From: Rhodobacteraceae bacterium Alg231-04
Lineage (GTDB): Bacteria > Pseudomonadota > Alphaproteobacteria > Rhodobacterales > Rhodobacteraceae
Direction: 5' to 3'
DNA length: 64,000 nucleotides
Assembly (NCBI GenBank): GCA_900143635.1
Contig: FREY01000003.1
Location: forward strand, 248,001 to 312,000
The translations under genes were made by a program, and so were the position numbers. Positions 7,341 to 15,529 of this stretch are shown piece after piece (position 1 is the stretch's first letter; each line of letters opens with the position of its first letter). Under the pieces are notes generated by a model. The model saw nothing but the letters and a program-made list of their open reading frames with translations. It did no database searches and was not told the origin of the DNA.

Positions 7341-9794
7341 ATGGTTCAGGTAGCTGGAACAGGACAAAACGACACGATCATCGGCACCGCAGAGGGCGAT
7401 GTCATTTTGGGATTGGCTGGTGACGACATCATCGAGGGTAAAGACGAGGCAGATCGGATCCTTGGAGATTTTGACGCGGAAAACCTACTCGAAGGCTCTC
7501 TTGATGCGACAAGTTTCGCGCAATATGGCCAATCAGGTGCTTGGGTAACCTCCGAGGAGCCAGGCGATCAGACCAGCATGTCACAGACCGTCGAAACAAT
7601 TGCCGGTACAAAATATGAGGTCAGTTTCGAATTGGCGGCCAACTACGGGGCGGGTACGTTGTCAGGTGCGGTAGAGGTGCTGTGGAATGGTGTGGTTATT
7701 GACCAGTTCGACACCAATTCAGCCATCTTTTCGGACCACACTCTTGAAATTCTGGGAACCGGAGAACCGGGCGAACTGACCTTTCGCAGTATTGAAAGCG
7801 CGTCACAGGCTACGCCCACAATTGATACGGACACGCCGGCCTTTCACTATGAAAAGGAGGTGCTGATCGGCAATCAAACAGTGACCGTTGACGCCTTTGC
7901 CGAGGGTCAGTCCAACATGTATCAGGTCCTGAACGGAACCCTTCACGTCTTTGATCCGGAAACTGAAACCTACGAAAAAGCTGGCGTCGATGGAACCGTG
8001 GTGGTCAATAGCATCGGCTTCAATCAACAGGACGACTTGATTTACGGCATTGCCGTGAAAGACGGCACCGACAGCCTCGGGAATGCGGTGGCGCAGGCAG
8101 ATATCGTGATGATGGACGCGACCGGAAACAGCTATCGTATTGGCGAAGGTCCCTATCGGGCATGGACCGGTGACTTTGACGCCGATGGTAATCTTTGGGC
8201 CTTTCAGAGCTCGATGGATCGCATTTCCGTAATCGACGTGGATCAGTTGGATGGGAACGGAAACCCGATCTCTCAGACTTTTAAGTTGCCCAAAGAAATG
8301 GTCACGGATCAGGTGTGGGATCTCGCCTATGACGCGGCCTCGCAGAGCTTTATCGGCGCAGTCCGCCCATCTTCCGAAGGCGCGCCGGGTAAGATCTTCA
8401 GGGTCGATGTCAGTGGCCACGAACCACGGTTTTCAACGCTGTCCATAACGCAGACCATCATTGATGGTGTCGCTCAAAACGGGGCGCCGGCGATCACTTT
8501 TGGTGCAGCTGTTATCGATGGGGACGGAAATATCTATGTGGGTGGCAACGGTGGTGACCATGACATGGACGATGCCACTGCGACGTCTGGCGGTATCTAC
8601 CGGGTTCATTTGGATGAGGAAAGTGGCACTGCCGCACTGGAATTGGTGACGGCCGCGCCGAAGTCTTACTCCAACGATGGCGCCATGGATCCACGCGCGA
8701 TGGATCCCTTTACCGAAACGGACGCATATGCCGCGGTTCTTATCCGATCGCCGTCATTGACGCCCGCACCTGATGACGCACAAAGCTATGATGACAATAT
8801 CCAGGGCAACGGCGGTAAAGACAGCATTGATGGTGGCTATGGGCAGGATCTGATCCTTGGTCAAAGCCTTGGTGATGACATCTCCGGCGGCGAGGGTGAC
8901 GACGCGTTATATGGTGGAGCAGGGCCTGACGCGGTATCCCAATATGTGTCGGTCTATGATGCGGCCGGCTTGCGATATGATCCGTTTGGGAATCTCCTGC
9001 CCGAGGATAATGATGTCATCCATGGCGGCAGCGGAGACGACTTCCTGTCCGGGTCCGCTGGCCATGATACTCTGGATGGTGGTACCGGCGCTGACATTCT
9101 GGACGGCGGAACTGGCCACGATGTTTTGATCGGAGGCGAGGGCGATGACACGCTGTCCGGTGGGCGCGAGAACGACAACCTGTCCGGCGGTGTCGGCAAC
9201 GACAATCTAATCGGCGGCTCTGGCGATGATGAAATCCATGGCAATGAAGGCGATGACACCGTCAATGCAGGATCGGGCGCAGATACGGTACACGGCGGCG
9301 AGGGGGCCGACGATATCAATGCCAGTTCCGGTGATGACATGGTCTACGGAGGCGCGGGCAATGACAGGCTGAGATCCGGGTCAGGGGACGATATCGTCTA
9401 CGGAGGCGAGGGAAGGGACTATATCAGTTCCTACACAGGTGACGATGAAGCCTATGGCGGCGCTGGGAATGACAAGATCCGGCTGGGCCAGGGCAGTGAT
9501 CTGGCCACCGGCGGCGAAGGCAGCGATTGTTTTGTGTTCTATTCCGAGGATCTGGACCACAACACCAATGTCATCACTGACTTCTCCCGCAATGGAGGGG
9601 AGAAGGACCGGCTTGATCTTCGGCAGATGGATCTTCTGGATGGTCAGACGAAAGAAGACTGGCTGGCCGAAAACGCATCCTATGCCGACAACGCGCTCGA
9701 CATCTTTATCGGTTCATGCACCATCCGTCTGGTGGACCATGAGGATCTGGGGCTGGCGTTCTTCGATGATGTATCGGATGGTTTGCAGCTTTAA
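7341..9794 (+). CDS. Large secreted RTX calcium-binding protein of the alginate locus
   Basis: I place the start at 7341 (817 residues) because it follows a GAG-rich SD-like stretch; an ATG at 7323 lacks one. There is no Sec signal peptide. Residues about 5-30 already contain RTX-like nonapeptides (NDTIIGT, GLAGDDII). Residues 45-160 resemble a carbohydrate-binding or adhesin-type beta domain, and residues 180-470 look like a repeated beta structure with motifs such as GNLYVGG-type loops. About 25 GGxGxDxLx nonapeptides span residues 483-735, followed by a short ITDF-containing tail typical of type I secretion substrates. The A-module motifs of AlgE epimerases were not seen. It is very acidic, as expected for a calcium-dependent extracellular protein. 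Its role (matrix protein, enzyme or adhesin) is unknown. Confidence 0.7.
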   Translation: MVQVAGTGQNDTIIGTAEGDVILGLAGDDIIEGKDEADRILGDFDAENLLEGSLDATSFAQYGQSGAWVTSEEPGDQTSMSQTVETIAGTKYEVSFELAANYGAGTLSGAVEVLWNGVVIDQFDTNSAIFSDHTLEILGTGEPGELTFRSIESASQATPTIDTDTPAFHYEKEVLIGNQTVTVDAFAEGQSNMYQVLNGTLHVFDPETETYEKAGVDGTVVVNSIGFNQQDDLIYGIAVKDGTDSLGNAVAQADIVMMDATGNSYRIGEGPYRAWTGDFDADGNLWAFQSSMDRISVIDVDQLDGNGNPISQTFKLPKEMVTDQVWDLAYDAASQSFIGAVRPSSEGAPGKIFRVDVSGHEPRFSTLSITQTIIDGVAQNGAPAITFGAAVIDGDGNIYVGGNGGDHDMDDATATSGGIYRVHLDEESGTAALELVTAAPKSYSNDGAMDPRAMDPFTETDAYAAVLIRSPSLTPAPDDAQSYDDNIQGNGGKDSIDGGYGQDLILGQSLGDDISGGEGDDALYGGAGPDAVSQYVSVYDAAGLRYDPFGNLLPEDNDVIHGGSGDDFLSGSAGHDTLDGGTGADILDGGTGHDVLIGGEGDDTLSGGRENDNLSGGVGNDNLIGGSGDDEIHGNEGDDTVNAGSGADTVHGGEGADDINASSGDDMVYGGAGNDRLRSGSGDDIVYGGEGRDYISSYTGDDEAYGGAGNDKIRLGQGSDLATGGEGSDCFVFYSEDLDHNTNVITDFSRNGGEKDRLDLRQMDLLDGQTKEDWLAENASYADNALDIFIGSCTIRLVDHEDLGLAFFDDVSDGLQL

Positions 9795-9802
9795 AACAAT
9801 AT

Positions 9803-9834
9803 GCCGGGTTGTTCAGAACAGCCCGGCTTCTTTA
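9803..9834 (+). terminator. Terminator after RTX gene
   Basis: GCCGGGTTGTT (9803-9813) pairs with AACAGCCCGGC (9817-9827) with one G-U pair, followed by TTCTTT. It overlaps the last codons of the convergent response-regulator gene. Confidence 0.7.
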
Positions 9835-10427
9835 GCGATCATCGCAGCATGGGTACGGTTGCGCGCTTCCAGTTTGCGGCAAAGGGTTTTCATATGTAGT
9901 TTGATCGTCACTTCCTGCAGATCCAGTTCGCGCGCGATTTCCTTGTTAGCCAAGCCGCGGCAAACACCCTCCAGAACTTCAAGCTCCCGTTCGCTCAGTC
10001 CCTTGGCCAGCGGATTGTCTTCGGCACTATCCTCGGCAGTCATGAAGGCAACGGGCGCAAAAACTTCACCTGCGGCCATGAAGCGGGCCGCATTGATCAG
10101 CGATTTGGCTGGCATGGTTTTGGGAATAAACCCTTTTGCGCCAGCATCCAAGGCATCCTGGGCGATGGATTTGGGGGCGATCCCCGACATCAAAGCAACG
10201 GGAACACCGTCGACTTTTTCTATCATGCGGGTAAGCCCCTCGAGCCCGTTCATGCCCGGCATGTTGTAGTCCAATAAAATGAGCTCCGGGTCCGATCCCG
10301 CGGCGATCTTCTCCAACGCGCCCTCAAGATCCGTCGCGGTTTCGACCTCGATATCGCCCGCGCTGGACAATAGCATGTCCATCATGTCCAGAACCATCTC
10401 GTGATCGTCGGCAACAAGTACACGCAT
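9813..10427 (-). CDS. NarL/LuxR-type two-component response regulator
   Basis: The 204-residue protein has a receiver domain (residues 1-120) with the acidic pocket D7/D8 and phosphoacceptor D53 in LLDYNMPGMNG, then a LuxR-type helix-turn-helix (about 140-200) containing LSERELEVLEGVCRGLANKEIA. It is a DNA-binding response regulator. It lies between the RTX gene and a divergent operon with a hybrid histidine kinase, so that kinase, through its terminal Hpt domain, is a likely phosphate donor. Control of the neighbouring polysaccharide locus is an inference from position. Confidence 0.85.
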   Translation of the reverse strand: MRVLVADDHEMVLDMMDMLLSSAGDIEVETATDLEGALEKIAAGSDPELILLDYNMPGMNGLEGLTRMIEKVDGVPVALMSGIAPKSIAQDALDAGAKGFIPKTMPAKSLINAARFMAAGEVFAPVAFMTAEDSAEDNPLAKGLSERELEVLEGVCRGLANKEIARELDLQEVTIKLHMKTLCRKLEARNRTHAAMIAKEAGLF

Positions 10428-10662
10428 TCCAAATACCTTTCACACACAGAGGGCAGCTGTCCCAATTCAAATTCGCAACGTCGTAATCGCCCCAGATCAG
10501 GATACACAGGATCCTAAGGCCAACCAGTGAGGAAAATGTCTACAATTCCGTCTGTTTGAGCAGGCCAGATATACTTTTGGATATCAACGCTACTCTTCTC
10601 CTATCGCGAAGCATCTTTCGGTTTGGGCTATCAAAAGGTGAGAGTGTTAGGTGGAGTTTGAT
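10428..10662. promoter_or_regulatory. Divergent intergenic region between response regulator and kinase operon
   Basis: A 235-bp non-coding stretch separates two divergent starts and should contain both promoters. No specific operator was recognised. Confidence 0.35.
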
Positions 10663-11169
10663 ATGTTTCCCCGAAGAGTTTTCCTGAGTTGCCTTGTTGC
10701 CGTCACCCTTGCCGGAGCGACCCATGCACAAGACCTCGTGCCCGCAAACGGCGCAGTATTGCTTACAGTTTCAGGCGCGGTTCCGGTGACAAATGCTGGG
10801 GACACCGCCCAATTTGACGGCGAGATGTTGAAAAACATGAGCCGGGTCGAATTTACCACATCCACTATATGGACTGAAAACGAACAGTCCTTTGTCGGCG
10901 TGCCCCTGAAAGAGGTTCTGGAGGCTGTTGGCATTGTGGACGGTGTTGTTGCGGCCACAGCCATCAATGACTACGCGGTGGAAATCCCCGTCAGTTCCCT
11001 GACCGAAACTGCACCGATCATCGCTTATGAATGGAATGGCGAAGCTCTGTCTCTGCGCAAGAAAGGCCCGCTCTGGGTCGTATACCCCTATGACAGTGCA
11101 GCAAGGTTTCAAACCGAAGTCATCTATTCCCGCAGCATTTGGCAATTGGACCGACTTTTAGCAAATTAG
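10663..11169 (+). CDS. Secreted molybdopterin-dependent oxidoreductase-like protein
   Basis: The start at 10663 follows AGGTGGAG by six bases; a GTG at 10651 is an alternative. The 168-residue product has a clear signal peptide (RRVFLSCLVAVTLAGATHAQ). The mature part resembles the oxidoreductase molybdopterin-binding fold (sulfite-oxidase-like, with VPLKEVLEAVGI and the late GPLWVVYPYD segment). The conserved cysteine ligand expected for a working molybdenum enzyme is not visible in the mature part, so it may be a ligand-sensing relative. It ends 10 bases before the hybrid kinase gene, suggesting a periplasmic partner for the kinase sensor. Confidence 0.65.
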   Translation: MFPRRVFLSCLVAVTLAGATHAQDLVPANGAVLLTVSGAVPVTNAGDTAQFDGEMLKNMSRVEFTTSTIWTENEQSFVGVPLKEVLEAVGIVDGVVAATAINDYAVEIPVSSLTETAPIIAYEWNGEALSLRKKGPLWVVYPYDSAARFQTEVIYSRSIWQLDRLLAN

Positions 11170-11179
11170 GGCTATTCAC

Positions 11180-13744
11180 ATGCGCTGGAATGTCCAAACT
11201 AAACGCATGTTTGGGCTTGTTAATTTTCGGTCGTCAATACTCATCGCGTTCATCGTGGTAAACCTGCTCGCACTGAGTGCCTTGGGCGTTCAGATCCAAA
11301 ACCAGTTCAAGGAAATCCGTACGGCGCCAACAGATAACACGCAGTGGAATTTCGCCCAACTGGAAGTCGAATTCCTCGGCCTGCAAGGCGCGGTTCATCG
11401 GGCGAGACTGGCTTCATCCTCCCAGCTGGAAGATGTCCGGCGCGCCTTCGACCTGACCTACTCCAGAGTTGATAACCTCGTCGCGACCAGTAGGAATGCA
11501 CTACTGAAGGACAACCAGGTTTTCACCCAGAAAGTGGCCGGGATCTCCGCTTGGATAAATCAGCAGACAGAGGTGATCGACGGTCCAGACATCGATCTAC
11601 GCAATCAGCTGTTTGCCATGGACAATGAGCTGACGGGGATCATCGAAGATGTGCGCGATGTTTCATTGCAGGCGCTTCGGGTGTTCGCTGAGGCCAGCGA
11701 CAAGCGCCGAAGCGATTTTTCCACCCTATTGGCCACAGTCGCCGGTGTTTCGCTGATTCTATTGGTTTCCTTGTTGGGCGCGTTTTTCGTGTTGATCAGA
11801 ACTTACCGTCGATCCGAGGACAGGGCGCTGTCGGCGCAGCGCGCGTCTCAAAAACTTCAATCCACGGTTGGGGCCAGTCTCGACGCCATTCTGGTTGTAG
11901 ACGCGCAAAGCAGGATCATTGACTACAACGGTGCAGCAGAAAAGGTCTTTGGCTACCAAAGACAGGATGTCATCGGCCAGGATATGACCAATCTGATGAT
12001 GCCCGAAAAATACAGGGACATGCACCGTGAAGGAATGAAAAGGTTTCTGGAAACAGGAGAAAAACGCGTTGTGGACCGCGGGTTGGTCCAACTGGAAGCC
12101 CTGCGCAAGGATGGCACGATCTTCCCGGTTGAGTTGTCGATCGCATCTGCCGAAGACGCAAACGGTGCCATTTTTGTTTCCTTTATCCGGGACATTTCGA
12201 ACCGGGTAGAGACAGAGAATAATATGATCAAGGCGCGGGATAATGCGCTGGCGGCAGAAAAGGCAAAGAGTGAATTCATTGCCGTTATGAGCCATGAATT
12301 GCGCAATCCGCTCAATGGCTTGATGGCTTCTCTTGAGCTGGTTTCGGATGATCCGACAACCAGCAAACAGGCGCGCAATCTGGAAATCGCGCGGCGCACA
12401 AGTCGTCAGATTCTCAGCCATGTCAGCGACGTTTTGGATATTTCCAAAATCGAATCCGGAAGTTTTGAACTGCGCGAAGAGAGCTTTGAACCAACTGCCT
12501 GCATCAGAGAAATTGTGCAAAACAACCGGGCTGCCGCCAATGCGAGAGGCAATGAAATATCGGGAGATTTTGTTGGCGTCCATGATTTGGTCGTTCAGGC
12601 TGATCTCGGGCGTATCCACCAGGTGCTGCTCAATCTGGTCGGAAACGCCAACAAATTCACAGCGAAAGGCACTATCAAGGTTTGCGTAACCTCTAAGTAC
12701 AAAACACCGGATGACGCTTGGCTGGTATTTGACATAACCGACACCGGCATCGGAATTCCGCAAGATCGTCTGGACGATGTGTTCGAAGACTTCGTGACGC
12801 TGGACACCTCATTGGCGCGGTCTCAGGATGGGACGGGTCTTGGGCTGGGGATTTCGCGTCGCATCGCTGGTCAGTTGGGGGGAAGACTGAGTGCAAAGAG
12901 CACTTTGGGGAAGGGGTCTACCTTCACCTTCGAAGTTCCCGTGAAAGTCACCGATCAAGGCGCGCATAAAGAGCATGAGGCACAAGGTGTACAGACGACT
13001 GACCGACCGGATCTGTCAAAACTGAAAGTGCTGCTTGTAGAAGACAACCCATTGAATCGAAGTGTGTTGCAGGATCTGCTGGGCTTTTACGGTATCCAAG
13101 CGGATGAAGCGGAAAACGGAAAGATTGCCACGCTAAAGGCGCAGGGCAGGTCATACGAATTGATTCTGATGGATGTCAGTATGCCGGTCTTGGACGGAAT
13201 CGAAGCAACCAAGATCATCAGATCAGCTGAGACCCCAAACACGCGCGCCCGTATCGTCGCCTTGACCGCATATACGGATGAAGAGACCATACGATCCTGC
13301 CTTGAAGCAGGTATGGACAGTGTCTTGAACAAGCCCGTTACACGCGCTGATTTGTTGAAAACACTGCGCGGGCACGAGGGCGATTGCATCCAGACAGAGG
13401 GGTCCGAAGAGGAATATCTGGATCTGGATGTTCTGTCTGACCTACTTGAAGCGACTAGCCCGGACGTGGTCAGAAATTGGGTTTCGCTCCTCTCCTCAGA
13501 CCTGGGGCGTTTTACCAAATTGCTGGCTGGTGATCCGGATGAAGCCCTGACGGGCACAGCGCATAGTCTTGCGGGCTCTGCGGGAATACTGGGACTGAGC
13601 GCGCTTCGCGCACAGCTCAATAACCTAGAAGTCAGTCTTAAAACCGACCTCTTGCTTAGTGATGCAACCAAGGCCGGTTTTGCGCGCTGCGTTGAGACTA
13701 GCCTGCACCAGATAGAAGTGTTGCTGGATGAAATTGAGATCTGA
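11180..13744 (+). CDS. Hybrid sensor histidine kinase (PAS-HisKA-HATPase-REC-Hpt)
   Basis: The 854-residue membrane kinase has a helix at about 17-37, a periplasmic helical region of about 140 residues, a second helix at about 180-205, a PAS domain (about 225-335, LDAILVVDAQSRIIDYN), and a HisKA domain with H372 in MSHELRNPLNG. The ATPase domain shows the N box (GNANKF), G1 box (DTGIGIP) and G2 box (GTGLGLGIS). A receiver domain follows with D665 in LILMDVSMPVLDG, then an Hpt domain with H795 in AHSLAGSAG. All phosphorelay residues are present. It probably senses through, or together with, the upstream secreted molybdopterin-fold protein and signals to the divergent response regulator. Confidence 0.88.
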   Translation: MRWNVQTKRMFGLVNFRSSILIAFIVVNLLALSALGVQIQNQFKEIRTAPTDNTQWNFAQLEVEFLGLQGAVHRARLASSSQLEDVRRAFDLTYSRVDNLVATSRNALLKDNQVFTQKVAGISAWINQQTEVIDGPDIDLRNQLFAMDNELTGIIEDVRDVSLQALRVFAEASDKRRSDFSTLLATVAGVSLILLVSLLGAFFVLIRTYRRSEDRALSAQRASQKLQSTVGASLDAILVVDAQSRIIDYNGAAEKVFGYQRQDVIGQDMTNLMMPEKYRDMHREGMKRFLETGEKRVVDRGLVQLEALRKDGTIFPVELSIASAEDANGAIFVSFIRDISNRVETENNMIKARDNALAAEKAKSEFIAVMSHELRNPLNGLMASLELVSDDPTTSKQARNLEIARRTSRQILSHVSDVLDISKIESGSFELREESFEPTACIREIVQNNRAAANARGNEISGDFVGVHDLVVQADLGRIHQVLLNLVGNANKFTAKGTIKVCVTSKYKTPDDAWLVFDITDTGIGIPQDRLDDVFEDFVTLDTSLARSQDGTGLGLGISRRIAGQLGGRLSAKSTLGKGSTFTFEVPVKVTDQGAHKEHEAQGVQTTDRPDLSKLKVLLVEDNPLNRSVLQDLLGFYGIQADEAENGKIATLKAQGRSYELILMDVSMPVLDGIEATKIIRSAETPNTRARIVALTAYTDEETIRSCLEAGMDSVLNKPVTRADLLKTLRGHEGDCIQTEGSEEEYLDLDVLSDLLEATSPDVVRNWVSLLSSDLGRFTKLLAGDPDEALTGTAHSLAGSAGILGLSALRAQLNNLEVSLKTDLLLSDATKAGFARCVETSLHQIEVLLDEIEI

Positions 13745-13918
13745 TCAAACGGTAGAACTGCAACCGAACTTATCTTTTTGCAGTGAGCATGATCCGATGT
13801 GATCCAGAGTCTTTGTGCGTATTGAAGGACGGCTGAGCGTATGAATGTACGGAACAGACGGTATCCCAGGCGTCACAAAAACACGCTGGCATCAGTCAGT
13901 CTAAGCAATTGAAATGAT

Positions 13919-13939
13919 TGGCGCACCTGAGAGGATTCG
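13919..13939 (+). repeat. attL-like 21-bp direct repeat (tRNA-Arg 3' end copy)
   Basis: T followed by GGCGCACCTGAGAGGATTCG is an exact copy of the last 21 bases (including CCA) of the tRNA-Arg(CCG) gene at 23115-23191, in the same orientation. Sequence identity stops abruptly afterwards. It marks the left end of an integrated element. Confidence 0.85.
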
Positions 13940-14040
13940 CTTATGTGATTTTCGACGTAAAAACCCATTATTATTATGGGATGAATAGCCCCATGGTTCG
14001 TGGACGCCTTCTTCCCTAATTTTGAGGCAAGGAGGCCATG

Positions 14041-14310
14041 ATGAGTAAGGGCATGTTCAGCGATGATTTCAAGCGTGATGCAGTGGCGCAGATCACCGAG
14101 CGGGGTTACCCGGTTAAAGAGGTTTCGGACCGGCTTGGCGTTAGCCAGCATTCACTCTACGCATGGAAGCGGAAGTTTGCGAAGGCGTCGAACGGGGAAG
14201 TTGAGAAGGACGCAGAAATCCGTCGCTTGAAGAACGAACTGGCGCGTGTTTCAGAGGAGCGCGATATCCTAAAAAAGGTCACCGCGTATTTCGCCAGGGA
14301 TGCAAGGTGA
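14041..14310 (+). CDS. IS3-family transposase OrfA (helix-turn-helix DNA-binding subunit)
   Basis: The 89-residue protein has the HTH_Tnp_1 fold: FSDDFKRDAVAQI, then VKEVSDRLGVSQHSLYAWKR, followed by a leucine-zipper-like helix (EIRRLKNELARVSEERDILKK). It binds the IS ends. The ATG at 14041 is five bases after AAGGAGG, better than the ATG at 14038. Its stop codon overlaps the GTG start of orfB (GTGA). Confidence 0.9.
   Translation: MSKGMFSDDFKRDAVAQITERGYPVKEVSDRLGVSQHSLYAWKRKFAKASNGEVEKDAEIRRLKNELARVSEERDILKKVTAYFARDAR
14271..14277 (+). promoter_or_regulatory. Programmed -1 frameshift slippery site
   Basis: AAAAAAG reads as A AAA AAG in the orfA frame, the canonical IS3 slippery heptamer. 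OrfB is in the -1 frame, so slippage would give the OrfAB fusion transposase. Confidence 0.75.
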
Positions 14311-15182
14311 GATACGCTTTAGTTGCCGAGCATCGCGGACAGTTCTCTGTGCGGGCGATGTGCCGTTGCCTGCGCATCCAGCCAAGCGGCTTCTACGCCT
14401 GGCTGAAGAACCCGCTGAGCAAGCGGGCGCGAGAGGACAGGCGCCAGACCGAGTTGATCCGGAAAGCATGGGACGAGAGCGGTGGGGTCTATGGGTATCG
14501 CAAGCTGCACGATGACCTTCTCGATCAGGGCGAAAGCATCTGCGCGAACCGTGTGGCGCGGCTAACCAAGCTGGCCGGCATCAAAGCGCCGATCGGCTAC
14601 AAACGTCGCCCGAGCAATTATGGCGGCAAGCCGTCTGTCGCGGTCGACAGCACTCTCGACCGGCAGTTTGACGTTGAAGACCCGAACAGGGTTTGGGTGA
14701 CCGGCATCACCTACATCCGGACCCAGGAGGGTTTTGCCTATCTCGCCGTGGTCATCGACCTCTATTCCCGGCGCGTGGTGGGTTGGTGCATGCAAAACCG
14801 TCAGGCGACCGACGTCGTGCCGCAGGCGCTGCTCATGGCCGTTTGGCGACGAAAGCCGAAGGCCCAGGTGCTGATTCATTCGGGTCAGGGCAGCCAGTTT
14901 ACCAGCATGGATTGGGCTTCCTTCCTGCGGGTCCACAATCTTGAGCATTCGATGAGCCGACGTGGAAATTGCCATGACAATGCTGTAGCCGAGAGCTTCT
15001 TCAACCTGCTCAAGCGTGAACGGATCCGGCGCCGAACCTACAGGACACGTGACCAAGCCAGGCAGGACGTGTTCGATTACATCGAAATGTTCTACAACCC
15101 GAAGCGAAAGCATGCGAGGAACGGGATGCTGTCGCCCGTCAATTTCGAACGACAGCGGAAACTGAGGCTTGGAGGCATCTAG
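14307..15182 (+). pseudogene. IS3-family transposase OrfB with two catalytic aspartates changed to glycine
   Basis: The 291-residue frame is intact and has the HTH_21 region and rve integrase core of IS3 OrfB. The catalytic DDE triad is broken: the first aspartate, normally in WVTDITYI, is G133 (codon GGC at 14703), and the second, normally in HSDQGSQF, is G193 (codon GGT at 14883). The glutamate E229 in DNAVAESFF is kept at the usual 35-residue spacing. Both changes are A-to-G transitions in an otherwise well-preserved protein. I expect it to bind DNA but not catalyse transposition. Confidence 0.88.
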
Positions 15183-15200
15183 GAAACTCGGGGCTATTCA

Positions 15201-15529
15201 ATCCGGCTCGTCTTTACTGTCCTATGTGATCCTTACTTCGGTACGGCGGTTAGCACTGTATAAGAACCGGTCAATTTTGCGCTGTGTTGCGAGTTATCAA
15301 TCGGATGACGGCGCCGAGGACGGTGCATTTGAAACCTGCCTAACCAAGCCTAACCCAAATGAGGTCCTGGATTGTGCCTTGGGACTGCGATGCGCGCACG
15401 AATTAGCAAAAATCAACTTTTTATCAGGCTTTGTGAGCCATCACTTAGGCAGTCCCTCTCTTGTGTGTTCATGACAGGATCGTTGGGAATTCGAAAGTTA
15501 AAGAGGCAGGCCCAGTTAAGGACCCGGTG
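15201..15529. other. Non-coding stretch between IS and chemoreceptor
   Basis: About 330 bases with no convincing gene. Short open frames here lack ribosome sites and recognisable motifs. It may contain the chemoreceptor promoter and degraded element sequence. Confidence 0.4.

Larger units (their letters stand above)
13982..15200 (+). mobile_element. IS3-family insertion sequence (IS51-like), catalytically dead
   Basis: The 1219-bp element has imperfect terminal inverted repeats, 21 of 27 matching and starting with TGAATAGCCCC at both ends (13982-14008 and 15174-15200). It has the two-frame orfA/orfB organisation of IS3 elements. The flanks (GGA on the left, ATC on the right) show no target-site duplication. 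The transposase lacks both catalytic aspartates (see orfB). Confidence 0.9.

Noticed and set aside
6168-7367. A 399-codon open frame on the minus strand over algD
   Set aside because: It is antisense to the well-supported GDP-mannose dehydrogenase and its product shows no domain, only the composition expected from a shadow frame.
8790-9540. CRISPR-like or tandem DNA repeat array
   Set aside because: The periodicity comes from RTX nonapeptide codons within a long open frame, with no spacers; no CRISPR array was found in the window.
13979-15203. Target-site duplication flanking the IS3 element
   Set aside because: The three bases on the left (GGA) and right (ATC) differ, so no duplication can be claimed.
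13940-15529. A hidden tyrosine integrase near the left att site
   Set aside because: Apart from the IS3 genes, no frame contains the R-H-R-Y pattern of tyrosine recombinases.
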